DNA from: Aldrovandia affinis
Taxonomy: Eukaryota; Chordata; Actinopteri; Notacanthiformes; Halosauridae
Reading direction: 5' to 3'
Assembly: GCA_029706075.1 (NCBI GenBank)
Contig: JAINUG010000178.1
Coordinates: forward strand, 778,429 to 842,428
DNA: 64,000 nucleotides
The notes under the pieces are model-generated. The model did not search any database and was not told the DNA's origin. It worked only from the letters and a program-made list of their open reading frames with translations. A program made the position numbers and the translations under genes. This document shows, piece after piece, positions 56,058 through 64,000 of the stretch. How positions within the stretch are numbered: position 1 is the first letter of the stretch; each line of letters opens with the position of its first letter.

Positions 56058-56553
56058 CAGTACCAGTCAAAAGTTTGAGTACACCTTCCATCTGGATTAC
56101 GGCTAATCGGGCACTCCTTCATTCTTCAGCAAGATGACAACCCGAAACACACCTTGAAGTTGTGCAAGAACTACCTGGTGAAGGAGGAATGTCAAGGACA
56201 ACTCAAACTGATGACCTGGCCTGCCCAGTGTCCAGATCTCAATCCCATCCTCAATCCTCTGCTGCAGGAGAGCTGGGAAGACATGTCGGGTGATTTCCTG
56301 CTGAAACGTAATAACCAAATGGCCCGTGTTTATGAGGCTGTTATCACGGCAAAGGGTGGCTATTTTGAGGAATCCAAGATTACATTTTTAATAAAAATTT
56401 CTTGAACTTTGTTTTGATGTTCCTTTTTCTTATTGGTACATGTATTTTTGGGCCTTTTCATGTATTTACAGAAACGTATAAGGTGTAAAACATTGTCAGT
56501 TATGAGATAAACCTAGTTTCCAGCAGGTGTACTCAAACTTTTGACTGGTACTG
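56058..56553 (+). mobile_element. Internally deleted Tc1/mariner element
   Basis: 496 bp, TA on both sides (56056-56057, 56554-56555). Inverted ends CAGTACCAGTCAAAAGTTTG. Only the C-terminal transposase segment remains, so it could move only with enzyme supplied from elsewhere. Confidence 0.9.
56120..56405 (+). pseudogene. Transposase C-terminal remnant, 38-residue spacing
   Basis: The + strand reads FILQQDDNPKHTLKLCKNYL, MTWPAQCPDLNPILNPLL and ends AVITAKGGYFEESK. The second catalytic D (QQD) and the position of the third acidic residue are separated by 38 residues. That third position is leucine instead of glutamate. The spacing fits the DD38E (Intruder-type) group, with a dead active site. 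The whole N-terminal half is deleted. Confidence 0.75.
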
Positions 56554-56555
56554 TA

Positions 56556-57315
56556 AGTTTGAACATTTTTATTATGCTCTTTGATTTCCGCGTATGCGTA
56601 ATCGCCCGCACCGCGCACTGTGCTTTTAGTGTTGTTCATTTCTCAGCTGCTAATTGCACCCCCCCACACACGCTTTATCTCGGGGAGACAATGCGGACCT
56701 CTCCAAGAGCCCTCGACGCCTGCCATTGTTTTAAAAAGCCGGAAACGCAGAAGGGAGAGGTCACCATCGCACGGAGAGAGGAGAGCGTTCGGCCTTTGAT
56801 GTGCCTAAAATGCGAAACCCTCCTTTAATAGCACAGACACTGGTAATTCGCAAAACGATCTACTTTTTTTCATGTTGATGGCAAAAAAAGTGCATCCCTT
56901 CCCTTAATGGCTGTGTGAATGTCCTTTGAGCAGGGCTCTGTGCTCCCACACATGCCCCACAGGTGGGGGTAATGTGCTGGCTGGAAGAAAGAAATCTTTT
57001 TAAAAACTGTACTCGAGAGCGCTTTTTCATCGTTCATTATCGACAATAGCCCAATGTTCTAGAAACACAGAGCAAAAGAGTGCTCATTAAATCGTGTCTT
57101 TTCAAGGCGCCTCTGTTGAACGTCGGCAATGTTAACGGAGTGTGCGTCTTCAGATGTTTACTGCACTGAGATGTCACGGTGTCCATGTTGGACTTCCTGA
57201 CCGTTTCATGCAATTCAACACCAATACACAGAAAGACACATTTTGGTGTATGGGTGTCTCTTGCCCAAACTGAAACTAGAGCAGGCTGGGCCCATAGAAC
57301 AGACAGTACTGCTGG
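56556..57315. other. Unassigned stretch
   Basis: No gene motif. Moderately CpG-bearing at 56585-56640. Confidence 0.4.
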
Positions 57316-57340
57316 AGAGATGTGTGTGCGTGTGCGCGAA

Positions 57341-57373
<33 letters not shown>
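57316..57373. repeat. GT microsatellite
   Basis: (GT)n with GC interruptions at both ends. Confidence 0.95.
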
Positions 57374-57394
57374 TAGGGCTGTGCCGAAAATGAA

Positions 57395-57470
57395 GCCAGC
57401 GTAATTGGTTGGAACAAAAACCAGCGTACACACCGGCCCTCCAGGCCTGGAGTTGTGCACCCCCGCCGTC
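57395..57470. mobile_element. MITE half related to the 30549 and 45940 copies
   Basis: TTGGTTGGAACAAAAACCAG then CGTACACACCGGCCCTCCAG resembles the right half of the foldback MITEs. The left half and target duplication are not visible. Confidence 0.5.
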
Positions 57471-57560
57471 TTTTGGGCCTTTAATAAAAGTGTCAGCTTC
57501 ACACAGTCTGCATGGGGGTCATTATTACGATTAGTGAAACAGTGTCAGCCTGCAGTGCGT

Positions 57561-57814
57561 TGGTTGCATCAAAAACCTGCGTACACTCCGGCCCTCGATG
57601 GATTGAGTGTGACACCAGTGTTTTAAACCCTCCCAATGAACATTACTATTGAGTATCTTAGGGCAAAGATGCACTGAATATATGTACGGAATAAAACAAG
57701 ATGAGTTTAACTCAGGGGAGAAAGCTTGCTTGAAATGTGACACAACAGATGGTCACAGTGCACCAGAAGGCAGTTACCCTACTCCAGGGTTACTCAAATC
57801 TGGCCCACAGAATC
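57561..57814. repeat. Second copy of the 254-bp duplicated segment
   Basis: Gapless match to 30691-30944 with six substitutions by eye. It includes the right half of the hAT-like MITE and its TTTTAAAC flank without the left half, so it was copied from an already MITE-bearing sequence. Confidence 0.9.
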
Positions 57815-57900
57815 CAAACTCCGGTCCTGGTTTCCCTTTCTCTCAGGTAGTTAATTGAACAATTAGCGCAATTGATTGGCCAGAGTGTCTTCAAACTCCC
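57785..57900. mobile_element. MITE of the CAGGGTTACTC family, right end lost
   Basis: Left end CAGGGTTACTCAAATC as at 30915, with a longer interior (TAGTTAATTGAACAATTAGC). It stops at CTTCAAACTCCCAGG, where a SINE begins. Confidence 0.65.
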
Positions 57901-57904
57901 AGGT

Positions 57905-58050
57905 TCCAGGAGGTGTAGCGGTCTAACGCGCCACGCTTCGGAGTGGCGTGCGCTGCCCGTCAGGGACATGGATCGAAACCCGCGTCTCTACCAGACCGGC
58001 CCTGGTCGTCAGCCTGATCGGAGGCGGCATAAAAATACAAATAAAAAAAC
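57905..58050 (+). mobile_element. tRNA-derived SINE, 5' part
   Basis: Head CCAGGAGGTGTAGCGGTCTA then ACGCG. Body GTCAGGGACATGGATCGAAA and CCCGCGTCTCTACCAGAC, then CCCTGGTCGTCAGC. It is the + strand relative of the minus-strand copy at 15757-15970 and is A-rich at its end. Confidence 0.75.
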
Positions 58051-59431
58051 TTCCGTATGCATATCAGTTCAGAATTAACCTTCTAACGAATTTCCCATGA
58101 TGCACTTGGGGTGGGAGGGGGTTTCTGTGACCGGGCCAGATTTGGGCAGGGCTTCCGCACAAGCTTCCGTCAACCTTTTGAAGGGGAACGATTGGCTGAC
58201 CTTTTGGAAGGCGGTATCAGGGGAGGGCCAACTTGGCTGGGTGTAAAGACGAGTGTAAATCCGCCGCACGGTCTCCATCGCTCAGCACGTTGTCGGCTGT
58301 GCCCCTTCGCTTGGGCACCCGGGAGAGCCGGTGCTGGGGTATGACCGTCAGCCCCACCCAGAAGGATCGTCGAAGGTGCAGTGTAAAACGATCAAAAGGC
58401 GTCGACCAGACAGGCAATCCACGGGCAGCCTACTGATGACTTTTCAACACTGTTTAATACGGTGCACTTATAAATGCTTTTTGAATTTTAAAAATAAATT
58501 GCATTATACATAATTGATAAAAATACATTGTAGCTGGTTAGTTGACATGAATTAAACATTAGGAAACATGTTATTGAGAAGGAAGCCAGGGTGGCCAGAC
58601 CAAGAAAACTCTACAAAAGGTTACAACATGCACTATTGAGATGGGAGTGGATCTATATACAGTATAGATCTATATACAGTATATATATATATAAACGTAA
58701 GATATAAACAGTGGATTTGTAGTCTTGTGTGGCATTAATCTGGAAACCCTGGTCTCCCTCTAAATGTTGTATTTATTCTCATGTATTCATGTGTAATGAA
58801 AAATCAAGTGTAATTTAAAGGATGTGTCAATACAGTTATTAAAGCTCTATTGTACATTGTAACACTGTATTAAATCACAGAAAATTCCTATAAAAAAATA
58901 CGTATCAGATCCCATGCCCATGTCAAAATGAGGACCGGTTTCTAAGCAAATATACAAAGTCAACACGCGACTTGATCGTCATATCAGTCAAACTGCATCC
59001 CTAATTAGCACACTTGTATTCAAAAACTATTCTTGCTAATTATTCACAGGAAAATACGATTAATGCTTGACTTGAGGGGGGGGGGGGGGTCGCTCCAGGA
59101 CAGATATTTTTAAGGATCTGAAATTGATGTTACCTTTGCATTGTAATGGGAATTTAAGCGCAAACAGCATGGCAGATAACGTGGTAAGACACCATGCGTT
59201 CAGATTTTAAACGGATGTTACCCAAACTCCGCAACAGGAAATGTGTGCATTTCCTCTGATGTGTGTTAAATGCATTCATTACTAATTAGTCTGATGGGCC
59301 ATTAGATATGGCAATTGTAAATACACTGGCCCCCGGGCACTGGTAGTGTGTGTGTGAGGATAAGAGCCCTGCTGATGAGGGTCCATACTAATCCCACATG
59401 TATGGGGCAAGTAGTGCTAGTTAACTCCACG
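58051..59431. other. Unassigned stretch
   Basis: No gene motif. A short repeat of ATCTATATACAGTATA lies at about 58650-58690 and a poly-G run near 59078. Confidence 0.4.
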
Positions 59432-59599
59432 CAGAGCGTAAATAACACTCACAGAGATGATACTACTTTACAGAGCGTAAATAACACTCACAGAGATGAT
59501 ACTACTTTACAGAGCGTAAATAACACTCACAGAGATAATACTACTTTACAGAGCGTAAATAACACTCACAGAGATAATACTTTACAGAGTAAAGTAAAG
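59432..59599. repeat. 39-bp minisatellite, left part
   Basis: CAGAGCGTAAATAACACTCA recurs at 59432, 59471, 59510 and 59549 (period 39). The array is interrupted by an L2 and resumes at 60297-60345. Confidence 0.95.
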
Positions 59600-60296
59600 T
59601 CACCCAAGAGGCCACACAACTCCTGGTCCAGGCCCTGGTGATCTCACGTCTGGACTACTGCAATTCCTTGCTGGCAGTTCACCCACGTCACCCCTCTACT
59701 CTCCTCTCTGCACTGGCTCCCCATCGCAGCACGCATCAGATTCAAATCACTGGTGCTTGCTTATCAAGCGGCCAGAGGTACTGCTCCCCCATACCTCCAG
59801 TCACTCATCACTCCCTACACCCCAGCCAGACCCCTCCGCTCCGCCTCCTCTGGCAAACTGACTGTCCCATCCCTCTGGGCGCCTGGCAGCCGCTCCTCGC
59901 AGTCTCGCCTCTTTTCTGTCCTGACTCCTCGCTGGTGGAACGACCTTCCGCAATCGGTCAGGACCGCGGAATCACTTGCGATCTTCCGCAAGAGACTCAA
60001 AACCCACCTTTTCAGACTCCACTACTACTGAACTCTGTCCATCTAGCTAATTGTCATCACCACTGCCTACTTGCTCAACACTATGTACCCCTCCTTACTC
60101 CATAAAAAAAAAAAAATACTACCCTTTTCCTTCCCAGTGTTACAGGTATGGTACGCAGATGCCTGCAATGATGTCTATCGCTGTATTACTGCTCTGATCT
60201 CTTGCGTGAACTATGATTGTTCCTACCATGTATTAATGCACATCTTGTAAGTCGATCTGGATAAGAGCGTCTGCTAAATGCTTAAAATGTAAAATG
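59600..60296 (+). pseudogene. L2 LINE copy E inserted in the minisatellite
   Basis: 5'-truncated, starting CACCCAAGAGGCCACACAAC. It reads LVQALVISRLDYCNSLLA, then a deletion of about 90 bp relative to the other copies removes the PACAIKPLQLVQ block. It resumes through LHWLPIAARIRFKSLVLAYQ and FRKRLKTHLFRLHYY (stop near 60030). The 3' UTR ends with the stem-loop (GTCGATCTGGATAAGAGCG, one stem mismatch) and (AAAATGT)n. Minisatellite sequence lies directly on both sides. Confidence 0.9.
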
Positions 60297-60345
60297 TAAA
60301 TAACACTCACAGAGATAATACTTTACAGAGAGTAAATAATATTCC
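60297..60345. repeat. 39-bp minisatellite, right part
   Basis: TAACACTCACAGAGATAATA then CTTTACAGAG continues the array after the L2 insertion. Confidence 0.9.
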
Positions 60346-60984
60346 CAATAGGAATTTCACTACTAATAATACAAATAATACAATACCACTATTATTGTAT
60401 AATACTACTACCACTAGTACTACTACTAATAATAATTATACTCATTGCTGTAATCATCATGCTACTAATTCTACTACCAATAATAATAATAATAATAAAA
60501 CTACATATGGAAATAGCATGCTGTTCCACTGCTTTCCAAAAACAAATGTCTCCTTTCTCTGCGGGAGCCACGGTATTGGGATGGAGTGTTCGCTCTCGCG
60601 CTCCTGTTGTGATTCCCGCCCACCTCTCCGGCAGCTTAGCGATTTACATTTGAGCATAATGCGGGGCATTAGAGGAAGCACAAGGCAGCCCCGATAAGTT
60701 ACAAAGGGCCGCAGGGGTAAAGCTCATAAGAGAGGGGTTTTGCAGCTATTTACAGCGCTCTGATCCTTCAGGTACTCATCGCTGGGGGAGGAAGAGATCA
60801 GTTTTTTATTTCTTTCTTGTGTGTGTGTGTTTTTTTTAAAGAGCGGTCGATGCCTTTCACACAACAACTAACGCGGTGCGTGGAAAGAGCGCGCGCCTCT
60901 GTGGAAAAGGGCCAAGTGGCGTCCGGCCTAACAGCGCGCTCTCATCCACAGAAGATCAGATTCCACAAACCTCTGTTGTGCGTG
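60346..60984. other. Unassigned stretch with ATA/ACT trinucleotide runs
   Basis: Imperfect (TAA)n and (TAC)n runs at 60360-60500. CpG-bearing sequence at 60580-60700 and 60860-60950. No gene motif. Confidence 0.4.
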
Positions 60985-61160
60985 CGTGCGTGCGTGCGAG
61001 CGTGCGTGCTCGTATGTGTGTGTGCGTGTGCGTGTGTGTGTGCGTGTTTGTGTGTGCAGGCGTGCGTGTGTGTGTGAGTGTGTGCAGGCGTGAGTGTGCG
61101 TGTGAGTGTGTGCAGGCGTGAGTGTGCGTGTGAGTGTGTGCGTGCATGCGTGTGTTTGGT
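60985..61160. repeat. GTGC/GT microsatellite with a 26-bp minisatellite
   Basis: (GTGC)n and (GT)n, then repeats of GTGTGTGCAGGCGTGAGT at about 61070-61140. Confidence 0.93.
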
Positions 61161-61161
61161 C

Positions 61162-61346
61162 TTCGGCGTGGTTCAGAAGGTACAGAACGGAACTGGCATC
61201 CAGAAGGTTGCTGGTTTGAATCCTGGGCCGGGGGTTTGACCTGGATGGTCTCAGCAAACATGCACTGATGTAGTGCAACGCACTTGTGTTCTTGTGCTGC
61301 AAGTCGCTCTGGATAAGGGCGTCTGCTCAATGACTTTACTGTAACG
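61162..61346 (+). mobile_element. tRNA-derived SINE with L2-type tail
   Basis: Head GGCGTGGTTCAGAAGGTACA, B-box-like GGTTTGAATCC. Tail CAAGTCGCTCTGGATAAGGG then CGTCTGCTCAATGAC. A different head from the V-SINE copies but the same stem-loop tail. Confidence 0.75.
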
Positions 61347-61879
61347 TAAATATCCAGCCCCGGCAGGTGTCCACATATAACATATAAGTTAAATATGACA
61401 TATGTATTCAATAAATGTAATAGCCTATGAAATATTCACCTGGACAAAAGTGTATGCTATGCAAATAAATAAAAGAAAATATGGAAAAAGAAAAAAATGT
61501 TACAATATTTTATCAGTCATGGGAATGCCTGATGGACGTTTGCCATTCATGGACATTTGTGCAGTCTTTGTCATTTGGCTCCATCATTTGAACAACAGTC
61601 ACTCTTTGGTTGATGTACAAGGTGAGAGCATCAAAATAGGCCCCAAAATCGTCCCGTGGATTTGTGAAAAATAAGTATTGTCTAATAACATTCCAGTTAA
61701 AATTGAATCTTCAACCAATTGGTTTCCGGCTGTTAGTTGTTCAAATAATAATAACAATAATAATATCAATTCAGTTGTTAATCTTGGCCTCGTTTCTTGC
61801 CTTCCTATATGAATATGTTTTTGATTGTACAGTTCTCATTACAAAGGATTCAAAAATGGCCAAGTCCCAACAAAAGGAA
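61347..61879. other. Unassigned AT-rich stretch
   Basis: No gene motif recognised. Confidence 0.4.
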
Positions 61880-64000
61880 TTTTAAAAGTAATGGCATTTC
61901 CTTCTTATCGGAAAGGCTTTTTTTCTGTACAGGGTTGGTCTATTTGAAATGCATTTAATTGCAAATAAAGAGCAGAGAATCGGAAAGCTCGCGGTGTGGG
62001 GTTTAGAGCGATTTTCTCATCTGTGGCGAGTGAAGAGTATTCAAATGTGAAGGGGCAGAGCGAGGGAGAGCGCTCGTGCTCTGAATAGCGCGCGCTACCT
62101 CCGAATCGCGGGCAAAGCCAAGGCCGCTTTTCACCGCGAGCACAAAGGGGCGGGTCTTTCTTTTCAGTTAGCGCAACAAAAAAAAAGTTCCTCATTATTG
62201 CTCTCCTAGAATTAATAAACCAAGCGCCCGGGCTGTCCTATAGTACCGCAATTCACTTTACGTGACGTGCGTCTGTGCAGGAATGAATGGGCGGTGGGGG
62301 GGTAGCCTCCCATACTCTCTCCCTGGCTGCTCGCTGGACTGGACAAGCGCCCGTCATTAGAAAGCGTATCAAATTGCACCATGTGTCCGTCCATGCCAGC
62401 GCCAGTTTTTTTATAGTCAGAAGGAACGCGCGCATTTTATTTCCTTTATCGGTTTTGTGTCGGAAGAGTGCCGCGCGAGGATTAACCGGCACAGTGCATC
62501 TCGCGCCGCGGCCGTTGTGCACCAGCCTGAGGCGCTAGGGTGACCTGCCCCGCTGCACAATCCCCGAGCGGAGGGAGGAAGAAGTTGTCGGAAGAAAGTG
62601 CGACCTTCAAACTTTCCAATACTGCTGGGAATTCTATTTCCCCCCACCCTCAACAAAGATTTATACATATTTATACAAACCCAAATGCCGATATGACGGA
62701 AGGGGGTGGAGGCAGAAAAAAAAATCTTGGAATTGCAGAGGTAAACCATATGTAAATGCCACAAAGTAATAGACTTGTAGTGCAAATCACACCATTTTAT
62801 CTTTAATTTTGCTTTGCCCCCTCCCAAACACACACACACACACACCCACACCCACACCCCCTTTTCCTCTGGCTTAAAGGTGCATCAGAGATATGCATTT
62901 AAGCATATTCAGAACACGGGGGCGTGAAATTAAATGTGTGGCAGAGTGAGAAAAATATACAGACGCCGGGAAGATGCCTTAAAAAGAGGCGTTTATGCAG
63001 ATGGGGAGAGGAGCGGAATGATTTGCGCGCGGCGCGGCGGGATGACCCTCTCTGCGCGCGCAGTTCTCTCCCCTCACTGTTCTCCCGCTCTAATCTCGCG
63101 CTCTATCTTCGCTTTTTCATTGAACTCGCCAGTTTGCCGCTAAGCAGCCTTGTAGATAACGCGAAGAGCTAAAAGGAGACGGCAGAAGGGGCTCAGCGAG
63201 GCCGTTTCTATTGCACTTTCACCCAAGGCAATGGGCAGAATTTAACGGATTCCTTCCAACATATGTTTTTGCCAGATAAGTAAACAGTGTGTGTCGGAAA
63301 TGGGGGAAGAAAAAAAAAGCATTTGCAATTTAATGACATTACAGCTACCCAGCTTAGCCCGCCGTGCTGCGAGGCGAAGCGCGGTGAAAGGGGGAGAGCG
63401 GAAGAATGGTAGCGGTTGTCATCAATGTTTTTTTCCCTACCCCCCCCCCCTTTTCCTCGCAAGAAGCACTACCGAATTCTCCTTATTCTTTTCATCCCTC
63501 TTTCTTTATTCCATTCCTCCCTTCTATTTTCCTCCCAATCTTCTTTTAGATTTCCCTCCTTTTTTTTGTTGTCGGGATGAATTCATCTGTTATTTTATTC
63601 TGAAAACTTGCCATTGTCCCGCCGTCCGATTTCCTTCCCGCATCAGATATCCCCTTAAAGATCCAGGCGCGCTCACACTCCCCCCCATCGCGCCTTTTTG
63701 CCAGGGCCCGCCTTTTGTCTGCTCTCGTCGAAGCACAATGGACAGCTTGGCATAAATACACCGACTTTTAAATGTTGTTATGACATTTAGCCCCTGGGAA
63801 AAAGGAGAGAAAACAAAAAAAACCCGTTTGTGCTTTAAATTTCAGAACAAGTAACGGATCCGCTCTGCCTCGCGACTGCATCGTCTCTCCCTTCTCGCGC
63901 GCGCGCTCCAACAGCTGCCTCATTATGGCTGTCTAATTGTGCAGTAAAGGCAGATTATGAAAGCGTCGGGGGGTGCTCCTTGACCACGCGCTAATGTGAT
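61880..64000. promoter_or_regulatory. CpG-rich region at the window end
   Basis: CpG-dense blocks at about 61990-62160 (GCGCGCGCTACC), 62405-62580 (ATCTCGCGCCGCGGCC), 63020-63120 (TTGCGCGCGGCGCGGCG) and 63890-63915 alternate with AT-rich DNA. The pattern fits the upstream or 5' region of a regulated gene lying beyond the window. No exon could be identified. A (CA)n run lies at 62828-62848. Confidence 0.4.

Noticed and set aside
60928..61411. Thr/His-rich minus-strand frames
   Set aside because: Translations of the GTGC/GT microsatellite joined to a SINE.
62000..63200. Coding exons in the CpG-rich end
   Set aside because: Short open frames with no motif, no convincing start plus donor pair, and composition alone explains them.

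Overview
The window is nuclear DNA from a ray-finned fish, almost certainly a teleost. It holds one intact protein-coding gene, a lens connexin of the gja8 (connexin 50) type on the + strand at 41170-42300. The rest is intron-like or intergenic DNA packed with vertebrate/fish transposable elements. Fish-type repeats support the placement: L2-clade LINEs, V-SINE-like tRNA-derived SINEs, Tc1/mariner, PIF/Harbinger, hAT-like MITEs and a Bel/Pao retrotransposon. I cannot name the species.

Layout. 1-5 kb: a Tc1 transposase fragment, a CT-rich microsatellite, a SINE, a 48-bp minisatellite fused in frame to a decayed Bel/Pao pol, and its gag zinc-knuckle remnant. 5-15 kb: largely unassigned, with a CpG-rich block at 9.05-9.38 kb and an L2 3' tail. 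15-18 kb: an LTR/gag-like retroelement remnant interrupted by a SINE, then a foldback element carrying two SINEs. 19.6-23.2 kb: a SINE and a decayed LINE reverse transcriptase. 23.6-26.5 kb: an L2 nest in which a minus-strand L2 splits a plus-strand L2. 27-31 kb: microsatellite, SINE, L2 and MITEs. 31.5-36.2 kb: a CACGTG-bearing inverted repeat, a MITE cluster, CpG-rich DNA, a 97-bp satellite and a SINE. 37-39.7 kb: Tc1 ends and a Tc1 fragment, then an 84-bp near-perfect hairpin. 41.2-42.3 kb: gja8. 42.4-45.4 kb: AT-rich and unassigned. 45.4-57 kb: dense DNA transposons (a MITE, a near-complete Tc1, a Harbinger remnant, two Tc1s 23 bp apart, two further Tc1 fragments) and SINEs. 57-61.4 kb: a duplicated segment, SINEs, and an L2 inside a 39-bp minisatellite. 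61.9-64 kb: CpG-rich DNA that could flank the promoter of a gene beyond the window.

How parts relate. The L2 copies and most SINEs share one 3' tail that can form a short stem closed by a GGATA loop. This matches the stem-loop known for eel UnaL2 and its partner SINE, so the L2s are the likely source of the enzyme that moved the SINEs. Tc1 elements repeatedly sit in or next to TA microsatellites, their TA target. Three Tc1/mariner catalytic-spacing classes (34, 36 and 38 residues) lie within 10 kb. I found no clearly new biological system. The best leads are the long hairpin at 39.6 kb, the nested L2s, the in-frame minisatellite, the 254-bp dispersed duplication, and two weak candidate first exons (31.88 and 48.4-48.7 kb).
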